The notes beneath the pieces are model-generated. The model saw only the letters and a list, made by a program, of their open reading frames with translations, had not been told where the DNA came from and ran no database searches. Source: VXYL01 sp047518105 (GTDB taxonomy: Bacteria > Pseudomonadota > Gammaproteobacteria > Pseudomonadales > Azotimanducaceae). Taken from it: a stretch of DNA of 17,012 nucleotides. The position numbers and the translations under genes were made by a program. The DNA lies in the NCBI GenBank assembly GCA_047518105.1, contig JAKZRQ010000118.1, forward strand, positions 1-17,012, given 5' to 3'. Of the stretch, positions 1 to 7,204 are shown in pieces; positions within the stretch are counted from its first letter, which is position 1; each line of letters starts with the position of its first letter.

Positions 1-63
1 GGCGGGAGCAACGAGGTGCAACTGAACATCATCGCCAAGCGGGTGCTGGGTCTGCCGGATTGA
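1..63 (+). CDS. Acyl-CoA dehydrogenase, C-terminal end (partial)
   Basis: Frame 1 is open from the window edge and ends at TGA (61-63), giving the last 20 residues, which include NEVQLNIIAKRVLGLP. This closely matches the C-terminal signature of acyl-CoA dehydrogenases, usually G-G-(S/T)-N-E-(I/V)-Q-x-N-I-I-A-x-R-x-L-G-L-P, where the glycine-rich turn contacts FAD in the tetramer. Family members oxidise acyl-CoA thioesters to 2-enoyl-CoA and pass electrons to ETF. The body of the gene and the substrate-determining residues lie upstream of the window, so the chain-length class cannot be assigned. No terminator hairpin is obvious after the stop. Confidence 0.8.
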   Translation, partial: GGSNEVQLNIIAKRVLGLPD

Positions 64-96
64 CGCGCCGCAACCTCTCTTCCCGGTGTTCCAACG

Positions 97-130
97 CGGG
101 TGTGCGACAAATCCTTGGTGAGCGTCCGCT
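97..130 (+). repeat. Degenerate copy of the dispersed repeat found at 1279-1323 and 10007-10053
   Basis: The stretch GGGTGTGCGACAAATCCTTG and the following GTGAGCG resemble the repeat core GGTGTACGACAGATNTTTGG-TGAGTG seen at 10009-10033 and, inverted, at 1298-1321. Several mismatches are present and the downstream half (AACACCAACCTTCTCATG) is missing. It sits 35 bp after the acyl-CoA dehydrogenase stop and just before a possible gene remnant. Similarity is short, so it could be chance. Confidence 0.4.
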
Positions 131-141
131 GACATCGGACT

Positions 142-234
142 CCCTACGACATCGTGGAACCGGCGCTTTCCAGGGCCGAGAAGAAGGCCGACAAGGCGCT
201 GCGGCGGCTGCTCGATCCGTTGGGGTCGATCTAG
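142..234 (+). pseudogene. Possible 3' remnant of an unidentified gene
   Basis: A short open frame reads PYDIVEPALSRAEKKADKAL and then RRLLDPLGSI before TAG at 232-234. The lysine/alanine-rich helix followed by an LLDPLG tail looks like the end of a real protein. The same frame is closed by TGA at 130-132 and has no start codon or ribosome binding site. A degenerate repeat copy lies directly upstream, as if an insertion or deletion had removed the rest of the gene. I do not recognise the family. The rest of 235-350 shows no convincing coding sequence, only a small CTCGC-GCA-GCGAG hairpin at 323-335. Confidence 0.25.
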
Positions 235-350
235 AATCCTTGAGCATGCCGAATGTTGACACTTGGGTTGCATACGAACACGGGTGGGCAGCGCTCTTGC
301 ACGGCTCGTATTCCGAGACGCGCTCGCGCAGCGAGACGCACTAGCGCGAT

Positions 351-812
351 CTATTTAGTCAGGCGTCGCGAGGCGAGGGTAACTTGGCCACGGAGACCGT
401 CGTAGATCAAGATGACATTCCGAAGGGACGTCCAACCGAGCAACGCTTGGTGTACCTGCCCACCATCTCGAAGGTCGACTCCCGCAAACCGTCGGTATTG
501 AGAGAACTCTAGGTCCGGGATGTGAACGGATGCGAGATAGACGTTGTGCTTCTTCGTACCACTGACACCCGACATGTCCATCTTGTCGATGACTGGGAGA
601 CCTAGTTCTTCCGCCAACTTGTTGTCGATGCAACTCTCGCTGGCACCGGTGTCAACCAACGCGGCAACCACCTGTGTGGCAGTATTTCCGGTCTCGGTGA
701 CCTGGTTGAATTGAGAAACCGTCACCCTCAACGTCGGACCGAAGGCGATCAACCGGCCGTTGTCCGGATGGCCTGTATCTTTGTCAGGGAAGCCCGCGTC
801 AGCTAACGGCAT
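351..812 (-). CDS. Retropepsin-like (clan AA) aspartic protease family protein
   Basis: This 153-residue protein carries the retropepsin active-site signature ALVDTGASESCID at residues 51-63, with catalytic Asp54 in D-T-G-A-S. A second conserved block, ALLGWTSLRNVILIYDG (123-139), matches the hydrophobic LLG-x-x-x-L...YDG end of bacterial single-domain aspartic proteases. Such proteins dimerise, each chain giving one Asp. In most relatives the second block reads LLGRD; here it is LLGWT. There is no signal peptide or membrane segment, so it is probably cytoplasmic. The ATG (810-812) overlaps the 3' end of the upstream gene by 14 nt, which implies translational coupling. Its substrate is unknown. 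The family assignment is firm, while proteolytic activity is inferred from the motif. Confidence 0.85.
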   Translation of the reverse strand: MPLADAGFPDKDTGHPDNGRLIAFGPTLRVTVSQFNQVTETGNTATQVVAALVDTGASESCIDNKLAEELGLPVIDKMDMSGVSGTKKHNVYLASVHIPDLEFSQYRRFAGVDLRDGGQVHQALLGWTSLRNVILIYDGLRGQVTLASRRLTK

Positions 813-1092
813 GAACCGGTCGGAAGGCCACCGACGCTGGAATGCGCATCGTCGCTTGTTGACCCACTTGCCGGATCAGATAGGGGCCGGTGCCGAAACG
901 CTGAACCGCCTCTCGGGCCGCCGTGTTGAACGTATCGAAGGCATCAACAAAGGACGCATCATGGAAGATCACCCACTTTGCACCATGGTGTTGTTGGAGC
1001 CAATCCAATTTGGCGTCGAACTCCATGATGTTCCGTTGCAGCGCCTCGTCCTCTGTGACGTGCTCCTTGGGGACACCATCATCATGTGTCAT
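799..1092 (-). CDS. Small DUF5678-like protein, partner of the aspartic protease
   Basis: This 97-residue protein is chosen to start at ATG 1090-1092, with GAGGAA about 12 nt upstream. A longer open frame to 1335 runs into the dispersed repeat and is unlikely to be translated. Residues 37-77 (GAKWVIFHDASFVDAF...A..AVQRFGTGPYLIRQVG) fit the pattern of DUF5678-type small domains: W-V..dG, an A-rich helix, then P-x-L-I-R. The gene overlaps the aspartic protease gene by 14 nt in the same direction. From memory of bacterial genomes, this kind of small protein is often encoded beside a retropepsin-like protease, so a shared function is likely, but none is established. An adaptor, inhibitor or substrate role is possible. 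Confidence 0.7.
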   Translation of the reverse strand: MTHDDGVPKEHVTEDEALQRNIMEFDAKLDWLQQHHGAKWVIFHDASFVDAFDTFNTAAREAVQRFGTGPYLIRQVGQQATMRIPASVAFRPVHAVS

Positions 1093-1278
1093 TGGTGGCA
1101 ATGTTCCTCGCGGTGACTGTGCACTACTTGGTGATGAAGGGGAGAGTACACCGAATGTATGCTTGCCACACGTTGCATTCATTGTGGTACTTTGCGCGCC
1201 CTTTGTGATCGACCCCGCTACAGCCCTTGTAGGTAGGGTTCCCAACCGCCGGGACGACCGCGTGCGGGTGGCCGCATG

Positions 1279-1323
1279 AGAAGGTTGGTGTTCACTCACC
1301 AAAGATCTGTCGTACACCCTTCC
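1279..1323 (-). repeat. Inverted copy of dispersed repeat element (about 45 bp)
   Basis: Read on the minus strand, this stretch is GGGTGTACGACAGATCTTTG followed by GTGAGTGAACACCAACCTTC and TCATG. It is almost identical to 10007-10051, where the one clear difference is CAGATGTTTGG instead of CAGATCTTTGG. The match stops at CATG: position 10051 continues into GGGGACACCCACC, whereas here the sequence continues CGGCCACCCGC. It lies between the DUF5678-like gene and the aldehyde dehydrogenase gene. The near identity at two distant sites indicates a mobile or recombining repeat. Confidence 0.8.
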
Positions 1324-1401
1324 AACGCCTTGCACTTGCGAAGCAGGACCGATTTCGCATAGGTTGCACGGCTTGCATCAATACCTTGAGGAAGAGTCGC
1401 A

Positions 1402-2826
1402 ATGAGTCACCGTAGCCAGTTCTACATCAACGGCGAATGGGTGGATCCCCTTTCGGAGGACCTCCTCGACGTCATCAACCCTGCCACCGAGGAGCCCATC
1501 GGGCAGGTGGCGCTTGGCAATGCCGACGACGTCGACCGCGCCGTCGCCGCCGCCGTGGCGGCCTTCGACGCCTACTCGCAGACCACCCGCGAGGAACGGG
1601 TCGAGCTGCTGCAACGCATCATCGACGTCTACAAGTCGCGCATGCCCCAAGTGGCTTCCACCATCAGCGAGGAGATGGGCGCGCCCGCGGCACTGGCCAA
1701 CGGTGCCCAGGCGCCGGCGGGACTCGGTCACTTCATCTCGACCCTGAATGTTCTCAAGAACTTCGAGTTCGAAGAGGACATCGGCTCGTCGCGCATCATT
1801 CGCGAACCGGCAGGCGTATGCGGCTTGATCACGCCGTGGAACTGGCCGATCAACCAGATCGCCTGCAAGGTCGCCCCCGCCCTGGCGGCGGGCTGCACGA
1901 TGGTGCTGAAGCCCTCGGAGGTCGCACCGTTCAATGCCATCCTGTTCGCCGAAGTGCTCGACGAAGCGGGCGTGCCGGCGGGCGTGTTCAATCTGGTAAA
2001 CGGCGATGGTCCCACCGTGGGCGCTGCCATCTCGTCCCACCCGGACATCGACATGATGTCCTTCACCGGTTCGACCCGCGCCGGCATCGAAGTTGCCCGC
2101 AACGCCGCGCCGACCGTGAAGCGCGTGGCCCAGGAACTCGGCGGCAAGTCCGCCAACATCATCCTGGACGATGCGGATTTCGGTGCCGCGATCGCCCGCG
2201 ACGTATTCGGCATGTGCGTCAACTCCGGCCAGTCGTGCAACGCGCCAACCCGCATGCTCGTGCCGAACGGGCGCATGGACGAAGCCGCAGAGATCGCCAA
2301 GTCGGCGGCGGCGAACGTCAAGGTCGGCGCCCCGGACGCGCCAGGCACCACCATCGGTCCGGTGGTTTCCGCCGTACAGTTCGAGAAGATCCAAGCCCTG
2401 ATCGAGAAGGGCATCGAGGAAGGGGCCAAGCTCCAATGCGGCGGCCCCGGTCGACCCGATGGCTTGAACGCCGGCTACTACGTCAGGCCGACCGTGTTCT
2501 CCCACGTCACCAACGACATGACCATCGCGCGCGAGGAAATCTTCGGCCCGGTGCTGTCGCTGATCGGCTATGAGAACGACGACGACGCCGTCGCCATCGC
2601 CAACGACACCAGCTACGGCCTGTCCGGCTACATCTCCGGCACGAGCGACCGCGCCCGCGACATCGCGCGCCGGATCCGCACCGGCAACGTCCACCTAAAC
2701 GGTGCGCCAGTGGACACCAAGGCGCCCTTCGGCGGCTACAAGCAGTCCGGCAACGGTCGCGAATGGGGCCGCTACGGCTTCGAGGAATTCCTCGAGGTGA
2801 AAGCCATCATGGGATACAACCCCTAA
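1402..2826 (+). CDS. Aldehyde dehydrogenase family protein
   Basis: This 474-residue protein has the usual length and motif order of the NAD(P)-dependent aldehyde dehydrogenase superfamily. PWNWP (145-149) carries the oxyanion Asn147; K170-P-S-E is in the cofactor site; FTGSTRAG (221-228) is the Rossmann turn; QELGGKS (244-250) carries general base Glu245; NSGQSCNAP (274-282) carries nucleophile Cys279; and EEIFGP (378-383) binds nicotinamide ribose. All catalytic residues are intact. It oxidises an aldehyde to the acid; the substrate cannot be read from the sequence, but the close spacing of motifs resembles the broad-specificity betaine-aldehyde/semialdehyde group. The ATG at 1402 follows GAGGAAG at 1388-1394. 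It stands alone, with a repeat copy upstream and a hairpin downstream. Confidence 0.93.
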   Translation: MSHRSQFYINGEWVDPLSEDLLDVINPATEEPIGQVALGNADDVDRAVAAAVAAFDAYSQTTREERVELLQRIIDVYKSRMPQVASTISEEMGAPAALANGAQAPAGLGHFISTLNVLKNFEFEEDIGSSRIIREPAGVCGLITPWNWPINQIACKVAPALAAGCTMVLKPSEVAPFNAILFAEVLDEAGVPAGVFNLVNGDGPTVGAAISSHPDIDMMSFTGSTRAGIEVARNAAPTVKRVAQELGGKSANIILDDADFGAAIARDVFGMCVNSGQSCNAPTRMLVPNGRMDEAAEIAKSAAANVKVGAPDAPGTTIGPVVSAVQFEKIQALIEKGIEEGAKLQCGGPGRPDGLNAGYYVRPTVFSHVTNDMTIAREEIFGPVLSLIGYENDDDAVAIANDTSYGLSGYISGTSDRARDIARRIRTGNVHLNGAPVDTKAPFGGYKQSGNGREWGRYGFEEFLEVKAIMGYNP

Positions 2827-2876
2827 GTTCGCGTAAGCCAACCGAGCGAGCGGTCGTTGGGCCGCTTCCCCTGATC

Positions 2877-2911
2877 CTCGAACGGGCTCGGAGACACCGA
2901 GTCCGTTCGAG
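2877..2911. terminator. Strong 15-bp hairpin after aldehyde dehydrogenase
   Basis: The arms CTCGAACGGGCTCGG (2877-2891) and CCGAGTCCGTTCGAG (2897-2911) pair over 15 bp with a single G-T wobble around an AGACA loop. It sits 50 bp after the aldehyde dehydrogenase stop and 73 bp before the next start, where a transcript boundary is expected. There is no T-tract after the stem, so it would be a hairpin without the U-run of a classical intrinsic terminator. It may act with Rho or as a 3'-end stabiliser. Confidence 0.5.
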
Positions 2912-2983
2912 CGTGTCGAGCGCCGCTTGATTGATCGCGCGCGGGCCCGCCGCGCCGGCGCTCTGTTGTGGTACGTTTCGGCG

Positions 2984-3658
2984 ATGCGACCACCACTCTT
3001 GCATGCGATTCTCGCCTGCTGCCTGTTCGCCGTGCTGCCCGGGGGTTCCGCGCTCGCCGCACCCGACATCGCCGACGCATTGGATCGCATCTACGACGAG
3101 ACCGACTATCAGCGGAAACTGCCGGGTAGCCCGCCGGACGTCGTCAAGCTCCACGGCCTCGGAATTCCACCGGCTGCGGGCTGGCTCGTGCTCGTCGTCG
3201 CAGTCCTAGGTGCCGTGGTGCTCGCGCTTCGGTTGACGAACACCAGTCTCGACGCTCTACTCGCAAGGCCCCGCGCAAAGCCCCGCGCAAAGCCCCGCAA
3301 GGAGCGCCGGCGGCAGTCCCAGGTCGGCGATGCGGCAGGGGATGCCGAGACCGGCATCGCGAGCGATTGGCTCCGGACGGCCGACGGACTCGCACGCCAA
3401 GGCCGCTTCGCGGAAGCCATCCACGCCATGCTCCTCGGCATCCTCAGGGCCTTGCCGACCAAGGGCAACGCGGGATGGTCCCCCGCGGTCACCGGGCGGG
3501 AGATCCTGCACATGCGGACCGGGGCGGACGCCGAGGGCCTTGGCGTATTGATTCGAACATCGGAACTGGTTCACTTCGGCGGTCGGCCCGGTTCCGAGGC
3601 ACAGTACCTCGCCTGCCGCCAACACGCGGTCGAACTCGACGCGAACCTCCGAACATGA
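2984..3658 (+). CDS. DUF4129-type membrane protein, first gene of the MoxR cluster
   Basis: This 224-residue protein starts at ATG 2984; the frame is open further upstream, but this start gives a clear signal peptide (MRPPLLHAILACCLFAVLPG, cut near A-L-A-A). One membrane span follows at about 66-84, then a basic linker with a RAKPRAKPRK repeat (97-106) and a cytoplasmic C-terminal domain. That domain shows the DUF4129 pattern: helix with AIHAMLLGILRAL (145-157), TGREIL (170-175) and ELVHFGG (194-200). The family is found beside MoxR ATPases and DUF58 proteins, as here, and its biochemical role is unknown. It is followed 39 nt later by the DUF4350 gene. No convincing Shine-Dalgarno sequence precedes the start. 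Confidence 0.75.
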   Translation: MRPPLLHAILACCLFAVLPGGSALAAPDIADALDRIYDETDYQRKLPGSPPDVVKLHGLGIPPAAGWLVLVVAVLGAVVLALRLTNTSLDALLARPRAKPRAKPRKERRRQSQVGDAAGDAETGIASDWLRTADGLARQGRFAEAIHAMLLGILRALPTKGNAGWSPAVTGREILHMRTGADAEGLGVLIRTSELVHFGGRPGSEAQYLACRQHAVELDANLRT

Positions 3659-3697
3659 CGGCTTCTCAAGAACCCTAGACGGGGACCGCGTCCGACC

Positions 3698-4954
3698 ATG
3701 CCTAGCAACAGCGATCAGATTCTCGGACGCCGCACCATGGCTTGGCTGGTCCTCGTTGGTGGCGCCGCCTTCTGCGCCTTCCTCTTCCTGCTCGTGGTGG
3801 ACGACCCGGCGAAACGCGACGTCACCAGCACGAGCAGCTACTCGCGTTCGGCGATCGGGCACGCCGCGTTCGTAGCGTTGTTGCGCGACATCGGCTACCC
3901 GGTGGCGGTCAACAGGGACCGGCGGGCCGCGCGCATGGCGGACGACGACCTTCTACTCGTCCTGGAACCGGACCTCGGCCACTACAGCGTCGACGATCTC
4001 AGACGGCTCATCCATGACAAACGCCGGGTTCTTCTCGCCTTGCCGAAGTGGCGGGCGCGAACGGGTCAAGCGCCGCGCGGCTGGATCGGTGCCGCCGAGC
4101 TCGTGCCGACATCCGAAGCCGCGAAGGTCGCGAGCGCGACGATCCGACGGCCCGAGGTGAATCGTCCCGAGTCCGAGGACGCCTGGAGCATCCGCTTCTT
4201 GGCGAGCGGCGCGCCACAGCTCGACAGTCCGCAACTGTTGACCGGCACGCCGTTGACGCCGCTTGCCGCCAACGCCGAAGGAGTCCTCGCCGGCGAAATC
4301 CACCACTTCGGAGAGGTCCTTTCCCGGATCGTCCTATTGGCGGATCCGGATGTCATAGCGAATCACGGCTTGCATCGCGGGGACAATGCCGCGTTGGCCG
4401 TCGCCCTGGTCGACCGATTGATGGACGGCAGCGCCGGAACCATCCATGTGGATGAGACGCTGCATGGCTTCGCCATCTCGCCGACCCTGCCACGCCTCAT
4501 GTTCGTGCCTCCCTTCCTGGCGGCGACCCTGCTGGCGCTGGCGGCAGTCGCGATTGCGATCTGGCGAGCCACCGTCCGGTTCGGCTCGCCGTTCGGGGAC
4601 GAAGCCGAACCCGTCCACCGCAGCGGTCACGCCACCCTGTTGCAGAACGCCGGTCGCCTGCTAGCCTCCGCCAACCACGGTGCCCATATCGCCCGACGCT
4701 ACGGCGCGGCGTCCGTGGAGGAAGCGGCCAGGGCGTTGCACCTTCGCCAAACCAGGGGCAGCTCACGCCCAGGGGGCACGGGGCGCGCCAACGACGACTT
4801 GCGCGGCATGCTTGCGGCCATTGCCCAGCGGCGCGGCGTTCGCGCCCGGCTGCCGGACGACGAAAGCGAACGGCCCTTGACCCAGGCGCGACGCACCTAC
4901 GATTGGATGGAGGAGATGCTCGGTGGATCCCGACCACGTCGCCACGCTCGCTAA
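3698..4954 (+). CDS. DUF4350 domain-containing membrane protein
   Basis: This 418-residue protein has an N-terminal membrane span (about 14-34, MAWLVLVGGAAFCAFLFLLV) and a second at about 270-292. Between them lies an extracytoplasmic domain containing SSYSRSAIGHAAFVALLRDIGYPV (split here for clarity: SSYSRSAIGHAAF then VALLRDIGYPV, residues 46-69) and VLLADPDVIANHGL (217-230). That order matches DUF4350, a domain with a glutamine-amidotransferase-like fold reported next to MoxR/DUF58 genes. The C-terminal cytoplasmic part is helical and charged. The last 32 nt overlap the next gene. Start ATG 3698 is chosen for length; an internal ATG at 3737 is possible. Function is unknown, and membrane anchoring of the complex is an inference. 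Confidence 0.78.
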   Translation: MPSNSDQILGRRTMAWLVLVGGAAFCAFLFLLVVDDPAKRDVTSTSSYSRSAIGHAAFVALLRDIGYPVAVNRDRRAARMADDDLLLVLEPDLGHYSVDDLRRLIHDKRRVLLALPKWRARTGQAPRGWIGAAELVPTSEAAKVASATIRRPEVNRPESEDAWSIRFLASGAPQLDSPQLLTGTPLTPLAANAEGVLAGEIHHFGEVLSRIVLLADPDVIANHGLHRGDNAALAVALVDRLMDGSAGTIHVDETLHGFAISPTLPRLMFVPPFLAATLLALAAVAIAIWRATVRFGSPFGDEAEPVHRSGHATLLQNAGRLLASANHGAHIARRYGAASVEEAARALHLRQTRGSSRPGGTGRANDDLRGMLAAIAQRRGVRARLPDDESERPLTQARRTYDWMEEMLGGSRPRRHAR

Positions 4955-5879
4955 GGCCATCAAGGCGGAAGTCCACAAGGCGGTGGTCGGCCAGGATGCC
5001 ACCCTCGAACTGCTCCTGGTCAGCCTGCTTTGCAACGGCCACGCGTTGATCGAAGGCGTGCCCGGCACCGCCAAGACCATGATCGCCCGTTGTTTCGCGG
5101 CGAGCCTGGACCTCGCCTTCGGACGCATTCAGTTCACGCCGGATCTCATGCCGGGCGACGTCCTCGGCACCAACATCTTCAACTTCGCGGACAGCCGCTT
5201 CGTACTCACCAAGGGGCCCGTCTTCACCCAGATACTGCTCGCGGACGAGATCAACCGTACGCCGCCGAAGACCCAGGCGGCCCTATTGCAGGCGATGCAG
5301 GAGCGCGCGGTGACCATCGACGGCGCAGACTATGCGCTGTCCGCAGGCTTCATGGTCGTGGCGACGCAGAATCCGATCGAACAGCAAGGCACCTATCCGC
5401 TTCCCGAAGCGCAGCTCGACCGGTTCCTGTTCAAGCACGTGGTCGCCTACCCGGAACGAGACCACGAGCGCGACATCGTCCGAGCCCACGGCAATCGGAC
5501 CACGACGGGCGCGCCGGCGTCGTTCGGGATCGAGCCGGTGGCGAACTTGGACGATATCGAAACGGCGCGGGCGCTGGTTGAGAATATTCGCCTAAGCGAC
5601 GATCTGGTGGACTACGTGGTCGACCTGATCCGTGCTAGCCGGGAACACACGGGCTTGAGTTTCGGCGCTTCGCCGCGTGCCGCCAACATGCTGGCCTGCG
5701 CCGCGCGGGCATTGGCCGCGCTGTCCGGACGCGACTACGTCATCCCCGACGACATCAAGCTCCTCGCCACGCCAACGCTGCGCCATCGCCTGGTGCTCTC
5801 GCCCGCAGCGGAGATCGAAGGGCTTCAAGCGGACGAGATCGTCGCCGACATCGTCGACCGGACCCCGGTACCGAAGTGA
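4923..5879 (+). CDS. MoxR-family AAA+ ATPase
   Basis: The 318-residue protein contains Walker A GVPGTAKT (45-52), the MoxR helix-2 insert region FTPDLMPGDVLGTNIF (71-86), Walker B ILLADEINR (104-112), sensor 1 MVVATQNPIEQQGTYPLPEA (144-163) and the LDRFLF motif (165-170). These match the MoxR subfamily at its usual length. MoxR ATPases form hexameric chaperones that help fold, activate or insert metal into von Willebrand A-type partner proteins. Start is GTG at 4923 with GGAGGAG at 4908-4914, and it overlaps the DUF4350 gene by 32 nt. The stop overlaps the DUF58 start as GTGA. The DUF58 protein is therefore the likely client. Cytoplasmic. Confidence 0.94.
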   Translation: MDPDHVATLAKAIKAEVHKAVVGQDATLELLLVSLLCNGHALIEGVPGTAKTMIARCFAASLDLAFGRIQFTPDLMPGDVLGTNIFNFADSRFVLTKGPVFTQILLADEINRTPPKTQAALLQAMQERAVTIDGADYALSAGFMVVATQNPIEQQGTYPLPEAQLDRFLFKHVVAYPERDHERDIVRAHGNRTTTGAPASFGIEPVANLDDIETARALVENIRLSDDLVDYVVDLIRASREHTGLSFGASPRAANMLACAARALAALSGRDYVIPDDIKLLATPTLRHRLVLSPAAEIEGLQADEIVADIVDRTPVPK

Positions 5880-7177
5880 TCCATCCCACGGCCGGCACGG
5901 GCCTCGCGATCGGCGTTGCGGCACCACTGGCATTGATCGTCGCCTTCACCATGCCTGGCTGGTGGATGCTGGGCCTCGCGTGGCTCGGCGTCGTCCTGGC
6001 GGCTGCGGCCGCAGACGCCGTTGTCCTCCTTCGGCGTCGGATCGACAACGAGGTCGCTTGCCCGGCGGTCCTCTATGTCGGCGAACCCGAGCGGGCGACC
6101 GTGCGCCTCGGCAGCCCACGACCGGCAAGGGTCGAGTTCACCATCGACATCGAGGGACCCTTGGAACGCGTCGAGCCTCAAGTCGCGCAGCTCGACGGCG
6201 ACGGTGTCGTGGAATGCGCCATCGAAATCCGCGCCCGCCGTCGCGGGACGGTGCGCCTGACCAGACTGTGGCTTCGCGACGAAGGCCCGCTCGGTCTTGC
6301 CGGCCGGACCCTGCGCCGGGACCTCGACATGGAACGCCCCGTGGTGCCCAACATCGCGGCGGTCAAACGCCAAGCGCTCGTGTTCGCCGCGAGCGATGCG
6401 CCCCTGGGCGCCAAGCCCCAGTTCCAAAAAGGCACCGGCACCGAGTTCGAGGCATTGCGCGACTACGCCGTCGGACTCGACTCCGGCGCCATCGACTGGA
6501 AGCACTCGGCCCGCCACCGCAAGCTGCTGTGCAAGGAGTTTCAGACGGAACGCAATCACCATGTCGTGCTCGCCCTCGACACCGGCCACCTGATGGCCGA
6601 AGCGGTGGACGGCCTACCCAAACTCGACCATGCCATCGGCGCCCTGCTGCTGCTCTCCTATGTCTCGCTCAAGGCGGGCGACAAGGTGGGGTTGTGCGCC
6701 TTCGACTCGCGCACCCGGGCGTTCGCCGCGCCGAGCGGGGGCCTCGGCACCCTGGCGCGCATGCAGCTTGCGTTCTCGGGCATCGACTACAGCACCGAAG
6801 AGACCAACTTCACCCTGGCGCTGGCCGAACTACGGGGCCGGCTGTCGCGGCGTTGCCTGATCGTCGTTGCGACGGACTTCGTCGACACGGTGACCGCGCA
6901 GATGATGATCGACAACGTGGGACACCTGGCCAAACGACACCTGGTCGTGTTCCTCGCCCTCGGCGACACCTCCTTGGAGCAACCCTTCGAGCGCCGCCCG
7001 CGCGACCTCGAAGACGTGGCCCGGGCCGTGGTGGCGTACGACTTGATCCGGGAGCGACGCGCGGTGTTCGCGAAGCTCGCGCGGCTCGGCGTGTTGTGCG
7101 TCGAGGCGCCGGCCAAGCGCCTGGGGGCCGAATTGATCAACCGCTATCTCGCCGTCAAGGCGCGCGACCTGATCTGA
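5876..7177 (+). CDS. DUF58 domain-containing protein
   Basis: This 433-residue protein begins with two closely spaced membrane helices (about 10-52). A beta-rich region (60-155) follows, then the DUF58 signature GTGTEFEALRDYAVGLDSG (186-204) and IDWKHSARHRKLLCKEF (206-222). The C-terminal half is a vWA-like fold starting VLALDTGHLM (231-240). The metal-site sequence is D-T-G-H-L rather than the canonical D-x-S-x-S, which is common in DUF58 proteins. Start is GTG 5876, overlapping the MoxR stop by 4 nt. Family members are encoded with MoxR chaperones and are thought to be their membrane-bound targets; the molecular function is unknown. Confidence 0.9.
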   Translation: MIHPTAGTGLAIGVAAPLALIVAFTMPGWWMLGLAWLGVVLAAAAADAVVLLRRRIDNEVACPAVLYVGEPERATVRLGSPRPARVEFTIDIEGPLERVEPQVAQLDGDGVVECAIEIRARRRGTVRLTRLWLRDEGPLGLAGRTLRRDLDMERPVVPNIAAVKRQALVFAASDAPLGAKPQFQKGTGTEFEALRDYAVGLDSGAIDWKHSARHRKLLCKEFQTERNHHVVLALDTGHLMAEAVDGLPKLDHAIGALLLLSYVSLKAGDKVGLCAFDSRTRAFAAPSGGLGTLARMQLAFSGIDYSTEETNFTLALAELRGRLSRRCLIVVATDFVDTVTAQMMIDNVGHLAKRHLVVFLALGDTSLEQPFERRPRDLEDVARAVVAYDLIRERRAVFAKLARLGVLCVEAPAKRLGAELINRYLAVKARDLI

Positions 7178-7204
7178 TCAACAGTTCCATCGACCGAGGA
7201 TCCG

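Noticed and set aside
1378..2694. 438-residue antisense frame over the aldehyde dehydrogenase
   Set aside because: It is a GC-rich shadow of a gene with all catalytic motifs; the antisense translation is an Asp/Gly/Val/Arg-rich sequence without domains.
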